From contig NZ_JALPKO010000003.1 of assembly GCF_023195885.1 (NCBI RefSeq), positions 124,001 through 188,000 of the forward strand: 64,000 nt of DNA. The letters are read 5' to 3'. Below are positions 40,579 to 49,874 of the stretch, piece by piece. The position numbers were made by a program, and so were the translations under genes. Source of the DNA: Methylonatrum kenyense (GTDB lineage: Bacteria; Pseudomonadota; Gammaproteobacteria; Nitrococcales; Aquisalimonadaceae). The notes beneath the pieces were generated by a model, which saw nothing but the letters and a program-made list of their open reading frames with translations, did not search any database and had not been told where the DNA came from. Position 1 is the stretch's first letter, and every line of letters begins with the position of its first letter.

Positions 40579-41215
40579 AATCGCCGGGCGATTCCCCGGT
40601 CTTAGTATCCGCCTCTGCCAGACCCCAGTGCGGGGGCAGATTGCCGACATGGGTGAATCGCCCGTCGCCCTCCGGCAGGAATACGGCCATCGTACCCACC
40701 GGCAGATCATCGCCACCGAACGGGGTGTCCAGTGCCATCACCAGCGGCGTGATGTGTCCGATCAGCCAGCGGTTGCCGCCATCCGTTGGCCTGGCCAGCA
40801 ACTCGCGCAGGGCGGCGACCAGGGTGCCGCGCGTCTCGGCGTCGGTGAAACGCTCCATGTCGAGCTTGTCCTCGGAGCGGATCTCGGCCTCCGGAAACAG
40901 CAGCCGGGCGGACTGCATGGTCCGTGTGGTGGGGCTGCTCAGCACTGTTTCGGCACCGATATCCGCCTCCTCCAGGGCCGCTGCGGTTGCCGCGAGTTGC
41001 TCGCAGCCACCCTCGGTGAGGCGCGTGGTGTCGTCCTCTTCCGTTTCCGCCTCGCCATGACGGACATAGATCACGAGGCCGCCGTCCTGTAGCGCCTGCA
41101 ACAGATTCTCGGTGTCGGCGTGATGCCAGCTTGTCGGCAGGGCAAGGACCGATGCGGTGAACAGCAGCCCGGAGAAAAACGACAGGGCCCCGCCGAGGCG
41201 GGGCCCTGTAAGCAC
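40544..41215 (-). CDS. exported histidine phosphatase family protein
   Basis: The catalytic core YVRHGEAETEEDDT (RHG motif) and later IGHITPLVMAL place it in the histidine phosphatase superfamily. A hydrophobic leader (FFSGLLFTASVLALP) suggests export. No ATG precedes the leader within reach; the GTG at 41215 gives 223 residues but puts the yccA terminator inside the first codons, so the true start is uncertain. The C-terminus overlaps the nfeD-like gene. Confidence 0.75.
   Translation of the reverse strand: MLTGPRLGGALSFFSGLLFTASVLALPTSWHHADTENLLQALQDGGLVIYVRHGEAETEEDDTTRLTEGGCEQLAATAAALEEADIGAETVLSSPTTRTMQSARLLFPEAEIRSEDKLDMERFTDAETRGTLVAALRELLARPTDGGNRWLIGHITPLVMALDTPFGGDDLPVGTMAVFLPEGDGRFTHVGNLPPHWGLAEADTKTGESPGDFSVCEQEPPSA
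41174..41209 (-). terminator. Rho-independent terminator of yccA
   Basis: A 13-bp perfect stem (41182-41194 with 41197-41209) followed on the minus strand by CGTTTTT. It ends the yccA transcript, 32 bases past the stop. Confidence 0.85.
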
Positions 41216-41240
41216 CCAGGCGATTTCCCGTCGCCGGGTA

Positions 41241-41915
41241 CTAGTTATCCCCACCAAACACGCCCAGCAGGTGCAGCAGGCTGGTGAAGATGTTGTAGAT
41301 CGCCACGTACAGCCCGACCGTTGCCATGATGTAGTTGGTCTCGCCGCCGCCATGCACCATCTCGCTGGTCTGGTAAAGGATGTAGCCGGCCATCAGCATG
41401 ATGAACATCGCACTCACGGCCAGCATCAGCCCGGGCAGGCTGAAGACCACGGCACCCAGGCCGGCCAGGAAGGCCACCAGAATGCCGGCGAACAGGAAAC
41501 CACCCATGAAGCTGAAATTCTTGCGGGTGGTCAGCGCGTAGCCGGACAGCCCCAGGAAGATGGCCGCCGTGCCGCCGAACGCGGTCATGACCAGCTGGCC
41601 GCCATTGGAGAAGGCAGTCAGGTAGAAGGTCAGCATCGGGCCGAGGGTGAAACCCATGAAGCCGGTCAGGGCGAAAACCGAGGCCAGGCCCCAGACACTG
41701 TTACGCAGGTAGCTGGTCAGGAAGAGCAGGCCAAAATAGCCCGCAAGCAGCAGAACGAAATTCATCGGCGGCGCATTGATCGCCATCGACACACCGGCCA
41801 TTACCGCGCTGAACGCCAAAGTCAGCGACAATAGCGTGTAGGTATTGCGGATGACCTTGTTGGTTTCCAGTGCCCGTTGTTGTCCGGCACTGATGACGCG
41901 CTCATTCGTTGCCAT
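41241..41915 (-). CDS. yccA: Bax inhibitor-1/YccA family membrane protein
   Basis: A 224-residue, seven-helix protein of the BI-1/YccA family. The start ATG at 41915 (MATNERVISAGQQRALETNK) follows AAGGAGA. The C-terminal YVAIYNIFTSLLHLLGVFGGDN ending is typical. In E. coli YccA modulates FtsH proteolysis. Confidence 0.92.
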   Translation of the reverse strand: MATNERVISAGQQRALETNKVIRNTYTLLSLTLAFSAVMAGVSMAINAPPMNFVLLLAGYFGLLFLTSYLRNSVWGLASVFALTGFMGFTLGPMLTFYLTAFSNGGQLVMTAFGGTAAIFLGLSGYALTTRKNFSFMGGFLFAGILVAFLAGLGAVVFSLPGLMLAVSAMFIMLMAGYILYQTSEMVHGGGETNYIMATVGLYVAIYNIFTSLLHLLGVFGGDN

Positions 41916-42038
41916 CGTCCAGTCTCCTTGCGGCCTGTCGCGAATCCCTGACAGGTGTTGGTTTTGATATTGCGCCAGTCTAACGCGATGCGATCCGGAC
42001 GTCTCCCTCTGCCCGGATTGTCCGCGTAAACTAAACGC

Positions 42039-42959
42039 ATGCCGGTAAAGTTTGACAATAAACTTGTCGTTGCGATCTCCTCGCGTGCGCTCTTTGATAT
42101 GGATGACAGTCATCGTCTGTTCATGGAGCAGGGCGTTGACGCCTATTGCCGCTTCCAGATCGAACACGAGGACGAGATCCTGGCGCCGGGTGTCGCGTTC
42201 CCGCTGGTGCAGAAGCTGCTGGCCCTGAATAACGATGCCGGTGGCACCGGGGTCGAGGTGATTCTGTTATCCCGCAACAGCGCCGACACCGGACTGCGGG
42301 TGTTCAATTCCATCGAGCACTACGGCCTTGATATCACCCGCGCGGCGTTCACCAACGGCGAGCGGCCGTGGCGTTATGTGCCGGCATTCGGCGCGCATTT
42401 GTTCCTGTCCGCGGACCCCAGTGATGTGGTCCAGGCGCTGAGCCTCGGTTACGCTGCGGCGACTATCCTGCCGGCGGTGGGTCAGACGGGTGACGGGGTC
42501 CGGGACGGCGACAGCGGTCAACTGCGCATCGCCTTCGATGGCGACGCGGTGCTGTTTTCGGACAGTGCCGAACGGGTCTTCCGCAGTGAAGGCCTCGAGG
42601 GCTTTTCCGCCAGCGAGCGGGCCCAGGCCCGGGACCCACTGCCGGGGGGGCCGTTCAAGAGTTTCCTCGCCGCACTGCATGCGCTGCAGAAGCAGCACCC
42701 CGGCGAGGCCTGTCCGATCCGCACGGCACTGGTCACCGCCCGCAGTGCCCCGGCCCATGAACGGGTGATCCGCACGCTGCGCGACTGGGATATCCGCATC
42801 GACGAGGCGCTGTTCCTGGGTGGGCTGAGCAAGGCGGCATTTCTCAAGGCCTTCGCCGCGGATATCTTCTTCGATGACCAACAGGGTCATTGCGAGTCGG
42901 CAACGCCGCATGTCGCCACCGGTCACGTGCCCCACGGCGTTGCCAACGAATCGGGCTGA
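42039..42959 (+). CDS. 5'-nucleotidase (cytosolic cN-I-like)
   Basis: A 306-residue protein matching the 5'-nucleotidase family related to eukaryotic NT5C1A: VAISSRALFDMDDSHRLF, VILLSRNSADTGLRVFNSIEHYGLDITRAAFTNG (in parts), IAFDGDAVLFSDSAE and FFDDQQGH. It hydrolyses nucleoside monophosphates. Divergent from yccA. Confidence 0.85.
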   Translation: MPVKFDNKLVVAISSRALFDMDDSHRLFMEQGVDAYCRFQIEHEDEILAPGVAFPLVQKLLALNNDAGGTGVEVILLSRNSADTGLRVFNSIEHYGLDITRAAFTNGERPWRYVPAFGAHLFLSADPSDVVQALSLGYAAATILPAVGQTGDGVRDGDSGQLRIAFDGDAVLFSDSAERVFRSEGLEGFSASERAQARDPLPGGPFKSFLAALHALQKQHPGEACPIRTALVTARSAPAHERVIRTLRDWDIRIDEALFLGGLSKAAFLKAFAADIFFDDQQGHCESATPHVATGHVPHGVANESG

Positions 42960-43114
42960 ACCCAGGTCCGCGCGAGCTTGCCTCAGCCAGCCAAACGGTC
43001 TACCTTTGGCGCCCGTCGCGCGGCTGCAGGCAGCCGGTACGCCGCAGAAGACGGCGCCATTGATCCTGCCAGCACCGCTCTCGTTTCCGCACTTCAAGCC
43101 ACTGCGAGGTTTCC

Positions 43115-43726
43115 GTGGAGATTGTTTGCCTCGATCTGGAAGGCGTTCTCGTCCCTGAAATCTGGGTCAATTTCGCGGATCTCACCGGTATCAAGGAACT
43201 GCGAGCCACGACGCGGGATGTACCGGATTACGACGAACTCATGCGCATGCGGCTGGATATCCTGCAACGCGAGGGGCTGGGTCTGCCGGATATCGAGCAG
43301 GTGATTGCCAAGTTGCGGCCGCTATCCGGCGCACCGGAATTCGTCGCCTCGCTGCGGGAGCGCTACCAGCTCGTGATCCTCTCCGACACCTTCTACGAGT
43401 TTGCGCGTCCGCTGATGCAGCAACTCGCCTGGCCGACGCTGTTCTGCCATCGGCTGGGCGTCGCGGATGATGGCCGGATTACCGACTACCACCTGCGGAT
43501 GCAGGACCACAAGCGCGCGGCGGTCACTGCATTTCGGGGGCTTAACTTCCGTACGGTGGCTGCAGGCGATTCCTACAACGACACCCGCATGCTGGCCGAG
43601 GCGGACAAGGGCATTCTGTTCTGTCCGCCGCAGCGCGTGATCGACGAGTTCCCGCAGTATCCGGTAACCCGTGATTACGTGGCGCTGCGCCGGGCCATCG
43701 ACCAGGGGTTCGCCGCGACCGCCTGA
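43115..43726 (+). CDS. thrH: phosphoserine phosphatase/homoserine phosphotransferase ThrH
   Basis: HAD-family enzyme of 203 residues beginning MEIVCLDLEGVLVPEIWV, the ThrH hallmark (nucleophile D7, E9). LSDTFYEFARPLM and AGDSYNDTRML carry motifs II-IV. It can provide phosphoserine phosphatase activity. The GTG at 43115 follows GAGG. The preceding 155-base gap has no gene that I see. Confidence 0.93.
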   Translation: MEIVCLDLEGVLVPEIWVNFADLTGIKELRATTRDVPDYDELMRMRLDILQREGLGLPDIEQVIAKLRPLSGAPEFVASLRERYQLVILSDTFYEFARPLMQQLAWPTLFCHRLGVADDGRITDYHLRMQDHKRAAVTAFRGLNFRTVAAGDSYNDTRMLAEADKGILFCPPQRVIDEFPQYPVTRDYVALRRAIDQGFAATA

Positions 43727-43753
43727 GCGGGCGCCGGCAGTCAGGCAAAGGTT

Positions 43754-44329
43754 ATGAAAAATCATGGCAGTACCGTCCGTGTTGCGATCATCGCGGACAC
43801 ACATGGCTTTCTTGATCCGCGTATTGCCAAGCGCGTGGCCGATTGTGACTACGCGGTGCACGCGGGTGATGTCGGTGGTGCCGACGTGCTCTGCGCGCTG
43901 AATCCGCGACAGCAGGTGGTGGCAGTGCGCGGCAATAACGATACGCCGCAGCGCTGGTCCGATTCGGAAACCAATTTGCTCGAGAACCTGCCGGCCCAGG
44001 CCACCCTGGACTTACCGGGTGGCACACTGGTGGTCCTGCATGGGGATGATCACCGGTCCCTGGCCGAGCGCCATCGCTTCCTGCGGAGGCAGTTTCCCGA
44101 GGCTCGGGCCGTGGTCTGTGGTCACAGCCATCAACTGGCCATGGACTGCGACGACCGCCCCTGGGTACTGAACCCGGGTGCGGCGGGCCGGACCCGAACC
44201 AACGGTGGGCCGTCCTGTCTGATTCTGTCGTGCACCGAGACGAACTGGGACATCGAAGCCCTGCAACTGCCGAACCGGAAATATCCCAATCGCGACGGCC
44301 AGCGTCGCCTGCGCCAGGCCGACGGCTGA
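43754..44329 (+). CDS. metallophosphoesterase (YfcE/MJ0936-type phosphodiesterase)
   Basis: A 191-residue calcineurin-like phosphoesterase: IADTHGF, HAGDVGG, RGNND, LHGDDH and CGHSHQ/NPGAAGRTR supply the metal ligands in the expected order. Family members hydrolyse phosphodiesters; substrate unknown. Confidence 0.9.
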   Translation: MKNHGSTVRVAIIADTHGFLDPRIAKRVADCDYAVHAGDVGGADVLCALNPRQQVVAVRGNNDTPQRWSDSETNLLENLPAQATLDLPGGTLVVLHGDDHRSLAERHRFLRRQFPEARAVVCGHSHQLAMDCDDRPWVLNPGAAGRTRTNGGPSCLILSCTETNWDIEALQLPNRKYPNRDGQRRLRQADG

Positions 44330-44346
44330 GCCCGCGCGACGCGTCC

Positions 44347-47300
44347 ATGGCATCCGCCGGCACCGATCCCGATACGCTGCCCACACCGAAGGACCTGGAA
44401 GCCCTGATCCCTGCCTGCCCACCGGTCCTGCGGTCCGGTTTTCAGCGACGGCTGCGGGGCTTGTTGCGGCGAGTCAATCAGAAAAAGCCCGCCGACCGGG
44501 GCCTGAAGGCCCTGGCGCGCGATGTGCAGCGTGCCGCCGAGCGCCGGCGGCAGCGGGCCGCATCGCTGCCGGTGCCGGACTTCGGCCAGGACCTGCCGGT
44601 CAACGAACGCCGCGCCGACATCGCCGAACTGATCCGGCGGCACCAGGTGGTGGTTGTCTGCGGCGAGACCGGTTCCGGCAAGAGCACCCAGTTGCCGAAG
44701 ATCTGCCTCGATCTTGGTCGTGGGGTCGACGGCATGATCGCCCATACCCAGCCACGCCGGCTGGCTGCCCGGACACTCGCGAACCGGGTAGCCGATGAGC
44801 TGGGCGCCGAAGTCGGGCAGGCCGTGGGCTACAAGGTCCGGTTTACCGATCAGGTCAGTGACAACACCCACGTCAAGCTGCTGACCGATGGCATGCTGCT
44901 GGCGGAAATGCAGGGTGACCGGGAGCTCGCGGCCTACGACACGATCATCATCGACGAGGCCCATGAGCGCAGCCTCAACATCGATTTCCTGCTCGGTTAC
45001 CTGAAGCGGTTGCTGCCGCGACGGCCGGACCTGAAGGTCATCATCACCTCGGCGACCATCGATCCGGACCGCTTCGCCCGCCATTTCGACGATGCCCCGG
45101 TGATCGAGGTCTCGGGCCGCACCTACCCGGTGGAGGTCCGCTACCGGCCACTGGTTTCGGAGGACGATGACAGTCGCGACCTGAATCAGCGGGAAGGGAT
45201 CGTGCGCGCGGTGGAGGAACTGAGCCGGGAGGGCCCGGGCGACATCCTGGTCTTCCTCAGCGGCGAGCGCGAGATCCGCGAGGCGGCCGAGGCGCTGCGC
45301 CGACGGCAACTGCGGCACGCTGAGATCCTGCCCCTGTATGCACGGCTGTCCGCGGCCGAGCAGCAGCGCATATTCGCCCAACACTCCGGTCGCCGTGTCG
45401 TGCTCTCGACCAATGTGGCCGAAACCTCTGTGACGGTGCCGGGAATCCGCTACGTGGTGGATACCGGCACCGCCCGGATCAGCCGCTACAGCGTTCGCAC
45501 CAAGGTCCAGCGGCTGCCGATCGAACCCGTGTCACAAGCCTCGGCCAACCAGCGGGCCGGACGTTGTGGCCGCGTCGCCCCAGGCATCTGCATCCGACTG
45601 TATTCGGAGGAGGATTTCCTCGGCCGCCCGGCGTTTACCGATCCGGAGATCGCGCGCACCAACCTGGCCTCGGTGATCCTGCAGATGGAGCACCTGAAAC
45701 TGGGTGCGGTGGAGCATTTTCCGTTTGTCGAGCCACCGGACCCGCGCTATATCAACGACGGCTACAAGCTGCTGTTCGAATTGCAGGCGGTGGATGACCG
45801 GCGCCGCCTGACCCGGCTCGGGGAGCGGCTTGCCCGGCTGCCGGTGGATCCGGCCATCGGCCGCATGCTGCTGGCCGGCGCCGAGCGCGGTGCCTTGCGG
45901 GAACTGCTGGTCATCTGTGCCGCACTGACCATCCAGGATCCGCGGGAACGGCCGTTGGAGGCACAGCAGGCGGCCGACCAGGCGCATGCCCGCTGGCGCG
46001 ACAAGCGTTCCGATTTTCTTGCCTTCCTGCAGCTCTGGAACGACTGGCATACCGCGCGCGAGGAACTGTCCAACAGCCGACGCCGGGCCTGGGCGCGGGA
46101 GCATTTCCTGTCCTTTGTCCGGCTGCGCGACTGGGGCGATGTCTACCGCCAGTTGCGCGAGTTGATGCAGGGCATGGGCTTGCAACTGAACACCTCGCCG
46201 GCTGACGAACAGGCCGTCCATCGGGCGCTGCTCAGCGGCATGCTGGCCAGTATCGCGACCCGCAATGAGGACGGGGACTACACCGGCGCACGCAACCTGA
46301 AACTGCACCTGTTTCCCGGTTCCGGTGTCGCCAAGCGCCGGCCGCGCTGGATCATGGCCGCCGAGCTGGTGGAGACCAGCCGGGTCTTTGCGCGAACCGT
46401 TGCCGAGGTCAATCCGGTGGAGGTGGCGGATGCGGCCTCCCATCTGGTGTCACGCAGCTTCTCCGACCCGCACTGGGATGAACAGCGCGGTCAGGTCCGG
46501 GCCTATGAAACCGTAACCCTCTACGGCCTGGTGCTGCGCGCCCGGCGGCCGGTCAACTATGGCCCGATCCAGCCCGCGGAGGCCCGTGAGGTGTTTTTGC
46601 GCCAGGGCCTGGCCGAGGACCGGGTGCCGTCGAAGGGCCGTTTTCTGGCCCATAACCGGGATTTGATCGCGCGGATTCGGGAACTGGAGGACAAGTCCCG
46701 GCGGCGTGACGTGCTGGTCGATGTGGATGTGCTGCATGCCTTTTACGCCCAACGGGTGCCGGAGCATGTGGTTGACCTGAAGAGCTTCGAGGCCTGGCGC
46801 CGCAAGGCCGAAAAGGACAGCCCGCGCCTGTTGTTCATGGAGCAGACGGAGCTGATGCGACATGAGGCGGATTCCGTCACCGGCCGCCGCTTCCCCGACC
46901 AGTTCGAACTGGGCGCGCTGCGACTGCCACTGGAATACTACTTCGAACCCGGTCATCCGGATGACGGCGTCAGCCTGCGCGTACCGATCGCGGCATTGAA
47001 CCAGCTCGACCCCGAGCCCTTCGAGTGGCTGGTCCCGGGACTGCTGGAGGAGAAGATCACGGCACTGATCCGCGGTCTGCCCAAGTCGCTGCGGCGCAAT
47101 TTCGTGCCGGCGCCGGATTTTGCCCGCGCGGTGCAGGATGCCCTGCCACGCGGCCAGGGCTCTCTGCTCGACGGCGTGCGGCGGGAGCTGCGACGCATGA
47201 CGGGTGTCGACGTGCCGCCGGAGCAGTGGGACGACCTGAACCTGGATCCGCATTACCGGATGAATTTCCGGGTGGTCGATGCCGACGGCGAGCTGATCGC

Positions 47301-48252
47301 TCGCGGCCGTGATCTGCGCGACCTGCAACGACAACTGGCCGGCAAGGCGGATCGGGGCTTCGCGATGCCGCCGTCCGAGACTGCGGCCTGGGAGCGCAGC
47401 GGCATACGGCGCTGGGATTTCGGCGAACTGCCCGAGAACCTGGTGCTGGAACAGCAGGGCATCCGCCTGCAGGCCTATCCGGCGGTGGTCGATCAGGGCC
47501 AGAGCGTCGCGCTGCAGGTGCTGGATTCGCCGGACAAGGCCGCCCGTGCCAGCCATGCGGGCATTCGCCGCCTGTACCTACTGCAATTGGCCGACCAGGC
47601 CAGGTATCTGCGGCAGAAGCTGCCGGCAGCGAACAATATGGAATTGCTATACCGGGGCCTGGGCAGCAGCGACCAGCTTGCCCGTGACCTGGTGGCCGCG
47701 GTTTTCGATCGCGTGTTTCTGCGCGACGGCCTGCCGCGGGACGAAGCGCAGTTTCGCAAGCGATTGGACCAGGGGCGTGGCCGTCTGGTGGAGGAGGGCG
47801 AGCGGCTGGCGGCCGCCATCGCCCGCGTGCTGCAGCGCTATCAGACAATCCAGAAGGCGCTGAAGAAGCCGCGCGGCCTGGACGGCATGGAGAGCTACCG
47901 CGATATCGCCGAACACCTGCAGAGCCTAGTCTATCCCGGTTTCATGGAATCGCAGCCGCTGCTGCTGCTGGACGGCCTGCCGCGCTACCTGGAAGGGCTG
48001 CAGTACCGGCTCGACAAGCTGGCCGCGGACCCCCGGCGCGACAGTCAACGCACCCGCGAGATCCGTCCCTACTGGGAACAGTACCGTCAGCGCGCCGAGC
48101 GGCACGCCCGGGAAGGTATCGATGACCCCGCGCTGCTGGACTACCGCCGCATGCTGGAAGAATTCCGCATCTCGCTATTCGCCCAGCCGGTGGGCACTGC
48201 CGTGCCGGTTTCCGAAAAACGGCTGCAGGCCCAGTGGAAGGAAGTCCGGTAG
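44347..48252 (+). CDS. hrpA: ATP-dependent RNA helicase HrpA
   Basis: DEAH-box helicase, 1301 residues. Walker A GETGSGKST, IIIDEAHERSLN, SATID, and the RecA2 motif QRAGRCGR are visible, followed by HA2, OB-fold and the long HrpA C-terminal domain. The ATG at 44347 (MASAGTDPDTLPTPKDLEAL) is chosen over in-frame starts inside the phosphoesterase gene. Its last six codons lie within the left arm of the foldback element. Confidence 0.95.
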   Translation: MASAGTDPDTLPTPKDLEALIPACPPVLRSGFQRRLRGLLRRVNQKKPADRGLKALARDVQRAAERRRQRAASLPVPDFGQDLPVNERRADIAELIRRHQVVVVCGETGSGKSTQLPKICLDLGRGVDGMIAHTQPRRLAARTLANRVADELGAEVGQAVGYKVRFTDQVSDNTHVKLLTDGMLLAEMQGDRELAAYDTIIIDEAHERSLNIDFLLGYLKRLLPRRPDLKVIITSATIDPDRFARHFDDAPVIEVSGRTYPVEVRYRPLVSEDDDSRDLNQREGIVRAVEELSREGPGDILVFLSGEREIREAAEALRRRQLRHAEILPLYARLSAAEQQRIFAQHSGRRVVLSTNVAETSVTVPGIRYVVDTGTARISRYSVRTKVQRLPIEPVSQASANQRAGRCGRVAPGICIRLYSEEDFLGRPAFTDPEIARTNLASVILQMEHLKLGAVEHFPFVEPPDPRYINDGYKLLFELQAVDDRRRLTRLGERLARLPVDPAIGRMLLAGAERGALRELLVICAALTIQDPRERPLEAQQAADQAHARWRDKRSDFLAFLQLWNDWHTAREELSNSRRRAWAREHFLSFVRLRDWGDVYRQLRELMQGMGLQLNTSPADEQAVHRALLSGMLASIATRNEDGDYTGARNLKLHLFPGSGVAKRRPRWIMAAELVETSRVFARTVAEVNPVEVADAASHLVSRSFSDPHWDEQRGQVRAYETVTLYGLVLRARRPVNYGPIQPAEAREVFLRQGLAEDRVPSKGRFLAHNRDLIARIRELEDKSRRRDVLVDVDVLHAFYAQRVPEHVVDLKSFEAWRRKAEKDSPRLLFMEQTELMRHEADSVTGRRFPDQFELGALRLPLEYYFEPGHPDDGVSLRVPIAALNQLDPEPFEWLVPGLLEEKITALIRGLPKSLRRNFVPAPDFARAVQDALPRGQGSLLDGVRRELRRMTGVDVPPEQWDDLNLDPHYRMNFRVVDADGELIARGRDLRDLQRQLAGKADRGFAMPPSETAAWERSGIRRWDFGELPENLVLEQQGIRLQAYPAVVDQGQSVALQVLDSPDKAARASHAGIRRLYLLQLADQARYLRQKLPAANNMELLYRGLGSSDQLARDLVAAVFDRVFLRDGLPRDEAQFRKRLDQGRGRLVEEGERLAAAIARVLQRYQTIQKALKKPRGLDGMESYRDIAEHLQSLVYPGFMESQPLLLLDGLPRYLEGLQYRLDKLAADPRRDSQRTREIRPYWEQYRQRAERHAREGIDDPALLDYRRMLEEFRISLFAQPVGTAVPVSEKRLQAQWKEVR

Positions 48253-48327
48253 GGAAACCCTGATTTATTCGCACTTCTGCGTTGGAGTCCGCATTTTTTC
48301 CGAGGCAAGGCGCGATGAACACGACGC

Positions 48328-48355
48328 GTAGGGCGCATTAAGCGCAGCGAATGCA
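48328..48355 (+). repeat. REP-like palindrome (first)
   Basis: GTAGGGCGCATTAAGCGC followed by AGCGAATGCAC: an imperfect hairpin of the GTAGGG...AAGCG.AGCG type common as intergenic repeats in gammaproteobacteria. Confidence 0.6.
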
Positions 48356-48482
48356 CGCGGTGTGACCCGTCATGATCGTGGCAACGCGCTCGTGGTGACT
48401 ACCACGGCCACCCCGGTTTTGTTTAGTCCGACCACCTTCCTTGTCCGAAAACCTTTTTTGTCCCGCTAAAACACCACACCGC

Positions 48483-48511
48483 GCGGGTCCGCTACGCTTG
48501 ACCCGCCCTAC
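48483..48511 (-). repeat. REP-like palindrome (second, inverted)
   Basis: On the minus strand GTAGGGCGGGTCAAGCGT followed by AGCGGACCCGC, the same repeat type as the copy at 48328 but inverted. Confidence 0.6.
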
Positions 48512-48710
48512 GCATCTGGCCAGAAACAGGTTGCCCTGGTTAGTGGGCTACCGAACCGGCACCGCGCCTTGCCAGATGACCAATACTGGTCTCGGGCGCA
48601 GACGCGGGAATAAATTCAGGGTTTCCCTACCGGACTTCCTTCCATGGCCGAAGGCAGTCCCACTGCTGTACCATGCCCGCTTTTCCGGGATCTGGGATCA
48701 ACTGCCGAAC

Positions 48711-49809
48711 ATGACGGAAATCAACGCCCTGCTGAACCTTTCCGCTGACCTCCGCGAGCGTGTCGATGCGCTGAGGGGGTATCTTTGACTATCCGGCCAA
48801 GAAGGAACGCCTGGAGGAAGTGCTGCGGACCCTCGAAGACCCCGATGTCTGGAACGAGCCGGAGAAGGCGCAGGCGCTGAACCGGGAGCGTTCCTCGCTG
48901 GAGGACACGGTGTCGATGCTGGACACGCTGTCCGCCAACCTGGACGGCGTCGCCGAACTGGTGGAGATGGCTGCCGAGGAAGACGATGCCGAGACCCTGG
49001 CATCCATCGAATCGGACCTCGCCGCCGCCCAGCGCCAGGTGGAGAGCCTCGAGTTCCGGCGCATGTTCGCCGGCGAGATGGACAGCGCCAACTGTTTCGT
49101 CGATATCCAGGCCGGGTCCGGCGGCACCGAGGCCCAGGACTGGGCCGAAATGCTGCTGCGCATGTATCTGCGCTGGGGCGAGCGGCGCGGCTTCAACACC
49201 GAATTGATCGAGGTCTCCGCCGGCGAGGTGGCCGGTATCAAGAGTGCCACCATCCGCTTCGAGGGCGATCACGCCTTTGGCTGGCTGCGCACGGAGACCG
49301 GCGTGCACCGGCTGGTGCGGAAGTCACCGTTCGATTCCGGTAATCGCCGGCATACCTCTTTCGCCGCCGTGTTCGTGTCACCGGAGATCGACGACTCGGT
49401 GGACGTGGAGATCAATCCGGCGGATCTGCGCATCGATGTCTACCGCGCCAGCGGCGCCGGCGGGCAGCACGTCAACCGGACCGAGTCCGCGGTACGCATC
49501 ACCCACGAGCCCACCGGCACCGTCGTGCAGTGCCAGAATGACCGCTCGCAGCACAAGAACAAGGCCACCGCGATGAACCAGCTGCGCGCCAAGCTCTACG
49601 AGCTGGAGATGCTGAAGCGGCGGGAGACCGCCGAAGCGGTGGAGGATTCGAAATCCGATATCGGCTGGGGCAGCCAGATCCGTTCCTATGTGCTGGACCA
49701 GTCGCGGATCAAGGATCTGCGCACCGCCGTCGAGGTGGGCAATACCCAGGCGGTGCTGGACGGCGATCTGGACCGTTTCATCGAGGCCAGCCTGAAAGCC
49801 GGGCTGTAG
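48711..49809 (+). CDS. prfB: peptide chain release factor RF2, with programmed +1 frameshift
   Basis: Two segments joined by +1 frameshift: 48711-48785 (25 codons, [20 protein letters not shown]...) and 48787-49809, about 365 residues in all. The site is AGGGGG-TAT-CTT-TGA-C, identical to the classical autoregulatory frameshift with internal Shine-Dalgarno and in-frame TGA at 48786-48788. The GGQ motif lies in [15 protein letters not shown] and the SPF stop-recognition motif in [15 protein letters not shown]. lysS follows, as usual. Confidence 0.97.
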
Positions 49810-49874
49810 AGGGCCGATCGATTCACCCGTCTTGCGGGCCTGTCACCGCATCACCCTGAACCCGTGGAAACCGC

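Larger units (their letters stand above)
48235..48644. repeat. 410-bp foldback (MITE-like) element between hrpA and prfB
   Basis: The ends are a 29-base perfect inverted repeat (48235-48263 with 48616-48644), extended imperfectly by TTTATTC-type bases and internal pairs such as GGCAAGGCGCG (left) with CGCGCCTTGCC (right). It holds no credible ORF. It contains two REP-like palindromes. The left arm includes the last codons and stop of hrpA. No flanking direct repeat is certain. Confidence 0.75.
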
